Positions 6,966-15,577 of a stretch of DNA of 37,678 bases are shown piece by piece (within the stretch, counting starts at the first letter, position 1; every line of letters begins with the position of its first letter). Origin of the DNA: Akkermansia sp. (GTDB lineage: Bacteria > Verrucomicrobiota > Verrucomicrobiia > Verrucomicrobiales > Akkermansiaceae). The stretch covers positions 1 through 37,678 of the forward strand of contig JAFQDN010000041.1 in NCBI GenBank assembly GCA_017415995.1, in the 5' to 3' direction. The position numbers were made by a program, and so were the translations under genes. The notes beneath the pieces are model-generated. The model worked only from the letters and a program-made list of their open reading frames with translations, made no database searches and was not told the DNA's origin.

Positions 6966-8516
6966 TCAACTGCGTGCCGGGGAAGCCGCCGACTCCTCCT
7001 CATCTTCAGCCTCTCGGTGAATCAAAGGCACGTATATTTGGCGGGTGAACATGCGCGGCATAAGTCCTTCTTTGGCAACAACACTGCACACCACCTTTGC
7101 CAAAGCAGCGGTATAGAAAATGTCATCAAACAGCTTACGGAATGAGCCGGCAGAAATATAAAACAGTACCATCAAAGAAACGAACGGGAAAATGGATAAG
7201 TATATAAACTCACGCCCTTTTACATGCCGCAACGCTATACTTACTCTGAAGATGTAGAAAAAACAAACAAGAGACCAAACCACAATGATGGTCAAACCTA
7301 CAAAACCGGTACGGTGAATGGCGGTAATAACACCACTGTGCCACACACCGGTCTCAGCGAAGAATCGTTGATCGCCCATTGACATTTTACCGCGATTCAT
7401 AGAAATGGTAGTCAGACGGAGCTGGTACATAGACTGACCGAAACCATCCCCCCAAACATAGTCCTTAATGTACCCCTCAGAGGGAGTCATGGCCCATCGC
7501 CACATCTCGAAACGCCACTCCAGTGAGTGCTCTGCACCGCCTGTAATTTCTTTATTTTCAATTTCAACACCGGGCACAGCCGTTAACACGCGTTGCGCAC
7601 CATAAGGCAAGCCATCCAGCATTTTTTCATTGGAAAGGTAAACCAAGAAGCCCCATACGGCAACACATCCGCAAAGCAATATAATTAATTGTCGGTGAAT
7701 AAATGACAAACTGTACGCATAAACGACGGCCTCCAAAATATTCTCACGGAAACCGGTCATCGCAATCGCCATACAGGATCCCAATACAAGCACCAACTTC
7801 CATGGAGAAAGCACAATCCCCATTACAGGGAACTTGGCAAATAAGTAATCGAAAGAAACACTACCTACACCATAGAAAGGAGAATAACGTGTTGTTTCAG
7901 CCAATTCCGTGGAGTAACCGCCTCCAAGCACCAGGCCTTTTGCGCACATGATTACGGCCATAATGCAGGAAACGATGAATGTCCACTTGAGCACCTTGAT
8001 AAGCGATTCCAAAGAAATGGGAATAAGGCTGAGTGCCAAATAGGCAACAATACAACCAATCGCCCAAAAATATTCCTTACCACCCACGTCAGCATACCCT
8101 TCATCCGTAATGCTGGTAAAAATCTGCAACGTCACCGGATTGGCAATCCACGTAGAAAGGAAATAGGTAAGTAGGATGAAGTTTAAAACATCCAGCGGCG
8201 CAAAACCATTCCAAGTAACTTTGACATAGCCCATGATATACATGAGCAACCAATACACAAGCACAATCCCACATATAACGAACGATATGGGGAAATTCTT
8301 GAGCACAGATAAATCTGCCAATGCAAACACGGGTGGCACCATGAATATGAGCCACCAACAATTCTTACCTAAGTATAGCAGGAAGAATGAGCCAAGCACC
8401 AGCACAACAGGCAACAAAGCCACCTGTGCACCATCAGAAGCCAAGGAGCCGGCCACAAAGGCCAGTACAGCCAGTAACAAGAAAATAATAATGTTCTTGA
8501 AAGCGCCTCCTTGCAT
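6966..8516 (-). CDS. O-antigen ligase / Wzy-type polysaccharide polymerase-like membrane protein
   Basis: The 516-residue protein has about 11-12 hydrophobic segments spanning nearly its whole length, and a charged C-terminal tail (EAEDEEES). A large extra-membrane loop at about residues 310-390 contains an Arg-Trp-rich stretch (SLEWRFEMWRWAM), then WGDGFGQSMYQ and WHSGVITAIHRTGF. This resembles the conserved loop of the O-antigen ligase/Wzy family (PF04932), whose members join or polymerise lipid-linked glycans on the periplasmic side. It lies 38 bases downstream of ilvB on the same strand and is probably co-transcribed with it. It likely works with the export module at 14925-19109. Ligase and polymerase cannot be told apart by sequence. 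Confidence 0.72.
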   Translation of the reverse strand: MQGGAFKNIIIFLLLAVLAFVAGSLASDGAQVALLPVVLVLGSFFLLYLGKNCWWLIFMVPPVFALADLSVLKNFPISFVICGIVLVYWLLMYIMGYVKVTWNGFAPLDVLNFILLTYFLSTWIANPVTLQIFTSITDEGYADVGGKEYFWAIGCIVAYLALSLIPISLESLIKVLKWTFIVSCIMAVIMCAKGLVLGGGYSTELAETTRYSPFYGVGSVSFDYLFAKFPVMGIVLSPWKLVLVLGSCMAIAMTGFRENILEAVVYAYSLSFIHRQLIILLCGCVAVWGFLVYLSNEKMLDGLPYGAQRVLTAVPGVEIENKEITGGAEHSLEWRFEMWRWAMTPSEGYIKDYVWGDGFGQSMYQLRLTTISMNRGKMSMGDQRFFAETGVWHSGVITAIHRTGFVGLTIIVVWSLVCFFYIFRVSIALRHVKGREFIYLSIFPFVSLMVLFYISAGSFRKLFDDIFYTAALAKVVCSVVAKEGLMPRMFTRQIYVPLIHREAEDEEESAASPARS

Positions 8517-8554
8517 GGCTTCTGTAATTGGTGCTACTCAAATATGCGCAACAA

Positions 8555-10405
8555 TCAAAGCGCAGAGGGTATTTCCTTACCGAGGTCGGAGGCCTTGCGT
8601 CCCTTGCCGTCACCTGCAATACGTTCAAGCACAACATCCCGGTATCCCATACCTCCGGGGATCATGGGTAATACGTGAACATCGTGCGGCACCATGACAT
8701 TAAGCACATAAGCCTCTTCGGAGTCAAGCATACGCTTAATAGCGGGTGCTAACTCGGAAGGTTCAACAACGCGCTCGCACTTAATGCCGAACCCGGCGCA
8801 TACAAGGGGGAAATTGGGGTACAAAACCTCCGGAGTATGGTGGGTCGGGTCATATTGCTCAGAGTGATCCGCCAAGAAGGTATTGGCACGGTGAGAATCA
8901 TACTTCAAATCCTCCCATTGCACCACCATACCCAAGTGCTGGTTATCAAGAATAATGCACTTAATGGGCATGTGTTCCGTGCGAATAGTTCCCAGCTCCT
9001 GCACATTCATCAGGAAAGAGCCATCACCATCAATATTGATAACGGGCAAATCCGGGCAAGCAACATGTGCACCCATGGCAGCCGGCAAACCATAGCCCAT
9101 GGAACCTAAACCACCGGAGGTAGAAAGACGACGCGGTTTTTCAAATTTATAAAATTGAGCAGCGAACATCTGATGCTGGCCAACGCCGGTGCAGATAATA
9201 GCCTCCTTACCACCGAGTTGACGGTATAACTCCTCAATAACAGACTGCGGGGCAATCTCATGCTCACGGGTTTCATAACAAAGAGGATATTGTTCCTTCC
9301 ACTGCTCAATGATACCGAACCACTCCGGTCTGTTCTCAACCGCGTACTCACGGACGGGATAGCCCATCTTATCCAGCTGACTATTCAGATACTGCAACGC
9401 CGCTTTGGCATCAGTCCTGATGGCAAGCTTCACCTTTTTGTTCTTATTCAGCTCGGCTGCATCATAATCAATGTGGATAATCGTCGCATGCTCGCAGAAA
9501 GTCTTAACAGCGCCGGTTACTCGGTCATCAAAACGAGCACCGATAGCCAACACCACATCAGCCTCATTCACGGTGTTGTTAGCATAAACAGCACCGTGCA
9601 TTCCCAACCAACGCACAGACAAAGGATGGCTCTCCGGCATGGCACCTATGCCCATCAAAGTTGTTGCAACGGGAATCTGCAAACGCTCTGCAAGTTCGCG
9701 CAACTCATCAGCGGCTTCAGCTATTACCACGCCACCGCCGGCATAAATCGCAGGTCTCTTAGCAGCAATCAACAACGGCAGCACAGCATCCAACTTCTCA
9801 ACCGGCAAAGGAAGCTCCGGATTGTACCCCGGCAAATCCATCGGCGCATCAAAGTCCGGGATGAACATACCCTCCTGAAAATTCTTAGGAATATCAATCA
9901 CCACCGGTCCGGGGCGGCCTGTACGAGCAATACAAAATGCCTCTTTAATCACTCGAGGAATATCCTCAAGTTTGGTAATCAAGAAACTGTGTTTGACGAT
10001 TGGAGCAGTCATGCCGAAGACATCCGTTTCTTGGAAAGCGGAACTACCAATCAAATTACTACCGACTTGAGCAGTAATAGCAACCATAGGAATCGAATCC
10101 AAATATGCGTCAGCAATCGCTGTAATCATATTAGTTGCACCGGGACCGGAGGTAGACATACACACACCGACCTTACCGGTCACGCGGCCGTATCCTTCGG
10201 CAGCAAAAGCGCCGCCCTGCTCATGGCGGGGCAGAATCGTGCGAATGGACGGCTCATGACTAAGAGCCTGGTGCATGGGCATACTGGCGCCACCGGGGTA
10301 GGCAAATACTACCTCCACGCCTTCACGTACCAAGCTCTGAACCAGGGCTTCAGCCCCGTTCATCATTTTTGCGGAAGACTGTTTTTCGGTATGGGAACTA
10401 CTCAT
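8555..10405 (-). CDS. ilvB: acetolactate synthase, large (catalytic) subunit
   Basis: This 616-residue ThDP-dependent enzyme condenses two pyruvates to acetolactate, or pyruvate with 2-ketobutyrate, in valine, leucine and isoleucine synthesis. Visible motifs are FAYPGGASMPMHQAL near residue 35, the catalytic glutamate in RHEQGGAFAAEGYGR (Glu62), STSGPGATN, and the ThDP/Mg site GDGSFLMNVQEL followed by LDNQHLGMV. The ATG at 10405 is chosen because it starts the conserved region properly; the frame is open to 10552 but that extension is poor in family features. No regulatory subunit (ilvN) or ilvC is adjacent, which is unusual. The next gene downstream is the Wzy-like protein. Confidence 0.95.
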   Translation of the reverse strand: MSSSHTEKQSSAKMMNGAEALVQSLVREGVEVVFAYPGGASMPMHQALSHEPSIRTILPRHEQGGAFAAEGYGRVTGKVGVCMSTSGPGATNMITAIADAYLDSIPMVAITAQVGSNLIGSSAFQETDVFGMTAPIVKHSFLITKLEDIPRVIKEAFCIARTGRPGPVVIDIPKNFQEGMFIPDFDAPMDLPGYNPELPLPVEKLDAVLPLLIAAKRPAIYAGGGVVIAEAADELRELAERLQIPVATTLMGIGAMPESHPLSVRWLGMHGAVYANNTVNEADVVLAIGARFDDRVTGAVKTFCEHATIIHIDYDAAELNKNKKVKLAIRTDAKAALQYLNSQLDKMGYPVREYAVENRPEWFGIIEQWKEQYPLCYETREHEIAPQSVIEELYRQLGGKEAIICTGVGQHQMFAAQFYKFEKPRRLSTSGGLGSMGYGLPAAMGAHVACPDLPVINIDGDGSFLMNVQELGTIRTEHMPIKCIILDNQHLGMVVQWEDLKYDSHRANTFLADHSEQYDPTHHTPEVLYPNFPLVCAGFGIKCERVVEPSELAPAIKRMLDSEEAYVLNVMVPHDVHVLPMIPGGMGYRDVVLERIAGDGKGRKASDLGKEIPSAL

Positions 10406-10594
10406 ATTTTGTACTAATTGAGGTGTGAAGTTAAGTGAACCGGTGAATTTACCCCGGCGCGTGAGCATTCTATCAAAAGATAAGTGCAAAGAAAAGTTTT
10501 TTTTCCACCATAAGCAAAAAGAATACATGTTTCCCTTATCAGCATGACACAATACACACTACCCGGCATAAAAAAAGCAAGTTATGATACCTGC

Positions 10595-11359
10595 ATGCTA
10601 CGGTTCATCTCAGCAATTATCGGAATTACGGCCACATTATTCTCGACATGTGCAGCCCAACACATCGTGCTGACCAAAGAGCAACAAAGTGCAACCTCTA
10701 CTCTGAGCGCGTGGTTATCAATCCCGGATCGCATGGACATCCACGTTTTCAGCAGCGCAGAATACGAATTACTGGTGATTGACAACGGAGATGAAGGGAG
10801 CAAACATCCCAATCTTGAATCCGCCATGACGCGACATGCTTGCACTGCCGGTATAAACGGCGGATTCTTCAAAGATGACCGCTATTCCACACCGATTGGA
10901 TTGTTGATTGAAAACTCTGCCATTATCTCGCATCTGATACGGAGTGGATTCATTGCAGCAGGTGTTGTATATGACACCGGAGCAGATATACGGATAGAGA
11001 GATGGCAAAAACTCAGCACAAACACGGCAGCAATGAAGCATGCCATACAATCAGGACCGTTCCTCATTGAAAACGGCAAAATAGTAAACGGGCTGAACAA
11101 CAAAAAAAAGGCGCGCCGAACATTTATCGCGACAGATTCCCGTGGCACTTGGTGCATAGGCTGCACATCATCCCTCACATTACGCGAGCTGGGAGAATGG
11201 CTTGAGCAAGTCACCCTGCCCGGGGGCAACCGTATTCAGCATGCGTTAAATATGGACGGAGGCAGCTCTTCTGCCTATTGGGATTCAACCGACAGCACCT
11301 ACTCCCCATCATTCAAAAGAGTCAGGAACTACATCGGCATCCGCCCTCGGAAACGTTGA
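10595..11359 (+). CDS. secreted phosphodiester glycosidase-like protein (NAGPA domain)
   Basis: This 254-residue protein starts with a signal peptide (MLRFISAIIGITATLFSTCA, cut near residue 21). The mature part shows the pattern of the NAGPA/phosphodiester glycosidase family (PF09992): GINGGFF, a TPIGLLIENS segment, AIQSGPFLIENGK, ARRTFIATD, and NMDGGSSSAYWD near the C-terminus. Family members include the enzyme that uncovers mannose-6-phosphate and bacterial envelope proteins such as YigE; the bacterial substrate is generally unknown. I chose the ATG at 10595, not the frame opening at 10544, because it begins the signal peptide. It is divergent from ilvB, and its stop codon abuts the stop of the convergent LysM gene with no intergenic base. 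Confidence 0.8.
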   Translation: MLRFISAIIGITATLFSTCAAQHIVLTKEQQSATSTLSAWLSIPDRMDIHVFSSAEYELLVIDNGDEGSKHPNLESAMTRHACTAGINGGFFKDDRYSTPIGLLIENSAIISHLIRSGFIAAGVVYDTGADIRIERWQKLSTNTAAMKHAIQSGPFLIENGKIVNGLNNKKKARRTFIATDSRGTWCIGCTSSLTLRELGEWLEQVTLPGGNRIQHALNMDGGSSSAYWDSTDSTYSPSFKRVRNYIGIRPRKR

Positions 11360-12118
11360 CTACTCCCTACCCGAATATATGATGCGCACCTCTGCCCCCA
11401 CAGACAACAACAGAGCCAGCTCGTTAACATCCGCAGCTTGCATTTTTACAACAGCACCGGCTATAGCCTGAGCCCCGGTCAGAGACACCCCGTTCGCTAA
11501 ACGAATAACCCGCTGAGCGGACAAAAACTGAGTGGAATGGCGGGGCAGTATCCCCCCCTCAATATAGCCATCACGGCCTTCAACTTTAGTCTCCACATTA
11601 TCAGTTCGCATTTGCAAACCGGACACATCCACATCATAGGTTGCCACAAGTTCCTCGCCATGCCACACCGTCAACTCTCTCTCGGCTATACTGATTTCAG
11701 CACTGAGATGCATCTCCGCAACAACAAGCTTCTGCCCTGCCTTGAGTGCGGACGGATCAACGAGTCCATTTAACAAAATAACAAGTTCCGGAGAACACGA
11801 CGATTTTGAGGCAATCTTCATAAGGGTATCTCCGGCAACCACCTGATATATTTTTGCATCAGGATGGAGACGGGAAAGATACTTGCGAACGTTAACGGCA
11901 CCCGTCAACTTACGGGCTTCTCTACCCACAATACCAACCTCTCTGACGTATTGTCTCAACAGAGCAACTGCCTCATCCGTTTTTTGCTCGCTTATGAGCC
12001 GGCGTGCCTGCTCAATCTCAGGCGGACGCTTCGGCCAAAGGGAATAATTGAGTTCTTGAGCAACCGCTGCAAAATTAAATAATGCCGCGACGCTTAAAAT
12101 CAAAAACGTTGATTTCAT
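11360..12118 (-). CDS. secreted LysM protein with a degenerate L,D-transpeptidase (YkuD)-like domain
   Basis: The 252-residue protein has a signal peptide (residues 1-20), a helical region (30-75) and a LysM peptidoglycan-binding domain at about 90-134 (YQVVAGDTLMKIASKSS, ILLNGLVDPSALKAGQKLVV). Residues 138-248 follow the layout of a YkuD domain: the strand ISIAERELTVWHGEELVATY and the ending DVNELALLLSVGAEVRIIY. Where active enzymes have the SHGCIR catalytic motif this protein reads AGAVVKMQ at about 220-227, so the catalytic Cys and His are missing. It may bind cell wall without cross-linking it. It overlaps the preceding gene by 44 bases, suggesting translational coupling. Confidence 0.75.
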   Translation of the reverse strand: MKSTFLILSVAALFNFAAVAQELNYSLWPKRPPEIEQARRLISEQKTDEAVALLRQYVREVGIVGREARKLTGAVNVRKYLSRLHPDAKIYQVVAGDTLMKIASKSSCSPELVILLNGLVDPSALKAGQKLVVAEMHLSAEISIAERELTVWHGEELVATYDVDVSGLQMRTDNVETKVEGRDGYIEGGILPRHSTQFLSAQRVIRLANGVSLTGAQAIAGAVVKMQAADVNELALLLSVGAEVRIIYSGRE

Positions 12119-12662
12119 GAGATTGCTGAATCATTTCTATCATAAAGCACAGGAGGGAAACCTCCCAAGCATCATCAACTCCAAGTATAACAGCGCGAAA
12201 ACAATCGCCGGATCTACCGGCCTCTTGCACCAACCTATCCCCGACCTCTCGCACATCCTCATGCAAATACTCAACATTTACCTCGGAACGCTGAAAGCGG
12301 AAACCATATTTGAGCAAAGCCTGGATTCGGGCGCCATGCTGCTTCATCCATTCCATAAACTGAGCAGCTTCCGGAGAAAAGCCCTCCATTTCAACGCCGA
12401 GAAGGTCAGCAGGGCGCAAAATGCGCGGTCGATTGGCTTCAATCCGCCCGGAACGCACTCGGCAATGCCCGACGGAATCCATGGGCTCACTTATCAATAA
12501 AAAATCAAAACGAGTATCACCGAAGGTATCAATGCGACGCTCCGGCACATACAGAACGCGTGTATTCTGTATAGCAAACTGAGTTTCTGCATCATCCGGC
12601 ATCGGCGTTAAACTCGTTGAATCTGCGAGGGCGACTCCACCACGAGGAGGAGCCGCCCACAT
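12075..12662 (-). CDS. unknown cytoplasmic protein in the acpP-LysM cluster
   Basis: I do not recognise this 195-residue protein. It has no signal peptide or membrane segment. A charged stretch RVLYVPERRIDTFGDTRFDF near residues 35-54 and a helical C-terminal half (FMEWMKQHGARIQALLKYGF and following) are the most distinctive parts. An internal ATG at 12602 would shorten it by 20 residues and begins where the sequence becomes less Gly/Pro-rich, so the start is uncertain. It lies 25 bases after acpP and overlaps the start of the LysM gene by 44 bases, so all three are probably one transcript. Confidence 0.6.
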   Translation of the reverse strand: MWAAPPRGGVALADSTSLTPMPDDAETQFAIQNTRVLYVPERRIDTFGDTRFDFLLISEPMDSVGHCRVRSGRIEANRPRILRPADLLGVEMEGFSPEAAQFMEWMKQHGARIQALLKYGFRFQRSEVNVEYLHEDVREVGDRLVQEAGRSGDCFRAVILGVDDAWEVSLLCFMIEMIQQSHEINVFDFKRRGII

Positions 12663-12687
12663 TCAGAAAAGTTAACCTACTTGACTA

Positions 12688-12927
12688 TCAGGCCTGGTTA
12701 GCCTTGATGTAAGCTACAACATCCTCAACGGACTTAAGCTTCTCCGCATCCTCATCAGGAACCTCAACGGAGAACTTCTCCTCGAAAGCCATGACGAGCT
12801 CGACGGTATCAAGAGAATCAGCACCGAGGTCCTCAATGAACTTAGCGCTGCTGGTTACCTTCTCGGGGTCAACGCCGAGCTGCTCGACGATGATTTCCTT
12901 CACTTGTGTTTCAATGTTGTCGGACAT
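12688..12927 (-). CDS. acpP: acyl carrier protein
   Basis: This 79-residue acidic protein is a canonical ACP. The phosphopantetheine attachment site is Ser38 in [18 protein letters not shown], preceded by KFIEDL and followed by [19 protein letters not shown]. It carries growing acyl chains in fatty-acid synthesis. Unlike many bacteria, no fabD, fabG or fabF gene is adjacent. It has a strong promoter of its own and leads the cluster that continues with the unknown protein and the LysM protein. Confidence 0.97.
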   Translation of the reverse strand: MSDNIETQVKEIIVEQLGVDPEKVTSSAKFIEDLGADSLDTVELVMAFEEKFSVEVPDEDAEKLKSVEDVVAYIKANQA

Positions 12928-12955
12928 AAGATGTACTTTTGTTTAAGACGGCTCT

Positions 12956-12984
12956 ATATTAACGCATCTCCTACAATTATGCAA
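12956..12984 (-). promoter_or_regulatory. acpP promoter
   Basis: On the minus strand TTGCAT (12984-12979) and TAATAT (12961-12956) are exactly 17 bases apart, about 30 bases before the acpP ATG. Confidence 0.7.
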
Positions 12985-13014
12985 TACTAATTTGCGGAAA
13001 AAGATAAAAAATAG

Positions 13015-13767
13015 CTAAAATAAGGTAGAGGGCAACGACGCAAGCCCCCGGAACACCAGCAGTTCATCAACGGTCGCGTGGTAATTCAAATTATTTACAA
13101 TCAATCCGGAATCACCACCGGTAACAACCATTCGGGGAGTGTAACCCAACTCAGAACAAATACGGCTCAAAATACCGTTGACCATCCCGGTAAACCCGAA
13201 TAACGCGCCTGCCTGAATAGCCTCTACCGTTCCGGATGCAATAGCACGTGCCTGCATATTCAACGTAACCTCCGGCAAAAGAGCAGTTTTGCAATGCATA
13301 TACTCGGTAAAGGCTCGGAGGCCGGGAGCAATGGTTCCCCCAATGTAAGTAGGTTTGCTATTACGTTGATCGACAACATCGAATGTAACAGCAGTTCCGG
13401 CATCTATCACAACTACCGGGCAGAGTCCGGTGCTCAATGCACCCAAACAGCCGGCTATACGATCTGCACCCAGCGTCGCCACTCCGGGATAATCAAACAA
13501 CATCTCCATGGATGAATGAGCAGAAACAAAATGCAACGGGCACTCAAAATAACGCTCAAATACCCTGCGGGATTCCGGAACCACAGAACAGACAATTACA
13601 GCTTCATAATCAAAGCCTATTAGCAATTCAGAAAGAGATATGAATGACAAATCGGCAGTCGGCACCATTCGCATACCAGAAACAATAGCACCATCTACAG
13701 ATAACAAGAATTTAGTACGAGAATTAGAGTTATCTATAAGTAGCACCTTTTTCGAGACGCTATTCAT
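13015..13767 (-). CDS. coaX: type III pantothenate kinase
   Basis: This 250-residue ASKHA-fold kinase phosphorylates pantothenate in the first step of coenzyme A synthesis. Visible signatures are LLIDNSNSRTK (phosphate-1 loop), LGADRIAG near residue 100, the DAGTAVTFDVV loop near 124 and GGTIAPGLRAF near 142. The ATG at 13767 is preferred over the earlier one at 13791 because AGGAG lies 8 bases upstream of it. This is one of the few clear Shine-Dalgarno sites in the window. The start overlaps the end of the glycosyltransferase gene by 8 bases, so the two are translationally coupled. Confidence 0.93.
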   Translation of the reverse strand: MNSVSKKVLLIDNSNSRTKFLLSVDGAIVSGMRMVPTADLSFISLSELLIGFDYEAVIVCSVVPESRRVFERYFECPLHFVSAHSSMEMLFDYPGVATLGADRIAGCLGALSTGLCPVVVIDAGTAVTFDVVDQRNSKPTYIGGTIAPGLRAFTEYMHCKTALLPEVTLNMQARAIASGTVEAIQAGALFGFTGMVNGILSRICSELGYTPRMVVTGGDSGLIVNNLNYHATVDELLVFRGLASLPSTLF

Positions 13768-14857
13768 ATATAAATCTCCTCTCAACATCACGAATAATCA
13801 GCTCAGCTGCACCACTTCTATCAGCAACTATCAAGGCATTCTTTAATTTTTTCCATCCTGCAGCGCGATGAGCCAACAAATCACGCACCGCGATAAGCAA
13901 CTCAGCAGATGTATGCACAGACACACCGGCACCATCAAGTTGCAAAAGCGCCAAATTACCCTGTTCCTGCCCCGGCAAGGAATAATTGATAACGACAGGC
14001 AACTTCATGGAATAAGCCTCGAAAACGGTGGCTGCGCCGGCCTTACCAATATAAAGGTGGCTGTTTTCAAACAGAGAAGCCATATCATCAGTTCGCTCCA
14101 GCACCTGTACACGTTCACAAGACAAGTCTCGGAGTTGTTCCTCACGTTCTCCTGCCAAAACCGTAATGTAGGCCCCCGGACAAATCCGCAATAGCCCCGT
14201 CACATCAGCCCGAACGCGTCGCAACGGAGCAAACGCACCGTAAACAATACGCACATTATCAGAAGAAGGCTCAGTACAAAGAGAACTTCTGCCGTTAAAC
14301 ATCGCTTTCACAGGAAAGCCGGACACCATCAGCCTCGGTTTGGGTATTGCGTACCTGTCATGAACCAAGGATAAAGAATACTCATCCGGAAGATAAATAA
14401 TATCAGCCCCGGAGAGCATCCAAGGTCTACTGATTTCAAGCGCATCCGTCACCACCATACCATACGGAACGGAAGTTTTTCCGTCCCTCCGCAAAGCATC
14501 AATCATGTAGCCGTACAAAGGGTATGTACACAACACGGCATCGGGCTTTATCTCATTGATAATCTCCTCAATATACTGTGTAACCCTGCGCAATATAGGG
14601 GCATACGGCTTGGATGCCCAATCAGCAGTATCAGTCTGCGCATACGTAATCCCCCATACCCAAGGTGCGCTGCGAACACAGAAATGATAAAACTGCTGCG
14701 TTACCTTGAACAAGCGCGGACTGCTTTCTAAGCACGGATCAACGTAATGAGTCGACCATCCGGCATTTTCGGCTGCTTGGGCTATGGCTTTGGCCGCAGA
14801 GTTGTGCCCTTCTCCATAACCGACAGTCAGTAGCAACAGTTTCTTTTCACTTCGCAT
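13760..14857 (-). CDS. MGDG synthase/MurG-family glycosyltransferase (GT28-like)
   Basis: The 365-residue protein begins LLLLTVGYGEGHNSAAKAIAQA, the N-terminal motif of the monogalactosyldiacylglycerol synthase-like domain (PF06925). It has the GT-B C-terminal donor-binding motif GKAGAATVFEAYSMKLPVV at about residue 270, followed by PGQEQGN. Relatives such as plant MGD1 and Bacillus UgtP transfer a sugar from a UDP donor onto diacylglycerol at the cytoplasmic membrane face; MurG makes lipid II. A glycolipid role is more likely than MurG because of the GEGH motif, but the substrate is not evident. It forms a two-gene unit with coaX. Its position beside the polysaccharide export genes may be relevant, although a terminator separates them. 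Confidence 0.78.
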   Translation of the reverse strand: MRSEKKLLLLTVGYGEGHNSAAKAIAQAAENAGWSTHYVDPCLESSPRLFKVTQQFYHFCVRSAPWVWGITYAQTDTADWASKPYAPILRRVTQYIEEIINEIKPDAVLCTYPLYGYMIDALRRDGKTSVPYGMVVTDALEISRPWMLSGADIIYLPDEYSLSLVHDRYAIPKPRLMVSGFPVKAMFNGRSSLCTEPSSDNVRIVYGAFAPLRRVRADVTGLLRICPGAYITVLAGEREEQLRDLSCERVQVLERTDDMASLFENSHLYIGKAGAATVFEAYSMKLPVVINYSLPGQEQGNLALLQLDGAGVSVHTSAELLIAVRDLLAHRAAGWKKLKNALIVADRSGAAELIIRDVERRFIYE

Positions 14858-14876
14858 AGGAGCTCATATAAAAGAA

Positions 14877-14902
14877 GCCTCGACCCTGCAACGGATCGAG
14901 GC
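14877..14902 (-). terminator. terminator after the polysaccharide export gene
   Basis: GCCTCGA at 14877-14883 pairs with TCGAGGC at 14896-14902. On the minus strand it is followed by TTCTTTTAT, a reasonable T-run, 22 bases past the export gene stop. Confidence 0.7.
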
Positions 14903-14924
14903 ACTGATTCAGAACAAAAGCTTC

Positions 14925-15554
14925 TTACGGACCAATCTTGCTGGGACGCCCTTCAAACGCCCCACGAAGCGGAACGTATATAACATCATTAGGGCTGAGC
15001 TTAATGGAGCGATCATGAGCGCTGAAGTAATCGTACGTTCTCGTGACGCCCTTGCGTGTTACCTGAATGTGGCGAGAACCGTGGTCAGTAATATCACCAC
15101 AATCAATCAACGCCTCAATCAATGTAATGCCGGGACGGTACTGCAGATTTCTCTTGCTGGCCACATTACCGGTAATTTGGATATAGCGTTTGTTGAGGTC
15201 CTCAATTTCCTTGGGGTCACCCACCTGAGCGGAAACAATCGGATGTGCGTAAATTTTTTCCTCGATATACTTAGCGCGGATTAAATCCTCAAGTTGACGA
15301 GCGGTCTTACCGACGGCACGGATGCGCCCGGAAAGATGGGGGAGTGAAAGAGTACCATCGTCATAACTGACGAAATACTCACCATCAACGTTCGCTTTAT
15401 CCTCTGAGGGTATATTGCGGAACGTGAGAACAATCTTAGAGCCATGCTGAGTCGTCTGCTGAGGAGCAGCCTCAGCCTGCGGAATCAACATGAAGATTGC
15501 AAACAGTGCCATGAGCACCGCCCTGAACGGAGTAATAATGGAATCAGTCTTCAT
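14925..15554 (-). CDS. polysaccharide biosynthesis/export protein (Wza-like, with SLBB domain)
   Basis: The 209-residue protein has a signal peptide ending near AEAA (residue 29). A poly-export domain follows (about residues 40-110, EYFVSYDDGTLSLPHLSG and QLEDLIRAKYIEEKIYAHP), then one SLBB-type domain (about 122-200, YIQITGNVASKRNLQYRPG). Wza-like proteins form the outer-membrane or periplasmic conduit for capsule or exopolysaccharide. This one is short and has no lipobox Cys, so it may rely on the barrel encoded at 17904-19109 for the outer-membrane pore. It follows the Wzz/kinase gene by 23 bases and ends the operon. Confidence 0.85.
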   Translation of the reverse strand: MKTDSIITPFRAVLMALFAIFMLIPQAEAAPQQTTQHGSKIVLTFRNIPSEDKANVDGEYFVSYDDGTLSLPHLSGRIRAVGKTARQLEDLIRAKYIEEKIYAHPIVSAQVGDPKEIEDLNKRYIQITGNVASKRNLQYRPGITLIEALIDCGDITDHGSRHIQVTRKGVTRTYDYFSAHDRSIKLSPNDVIYVPLRGAFEGRPSKIGP

Positions 15555-15577
15555 ACCATTGAATCGGTTAATATTAA

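Noticed and set aside
9260..10417. 385-codon open frame antisense to ilvB
   Set aside because: It lies wholly opposite a strongly conserved enzyme, has no recognisable domain, and its composition follows from the ilvB codons.
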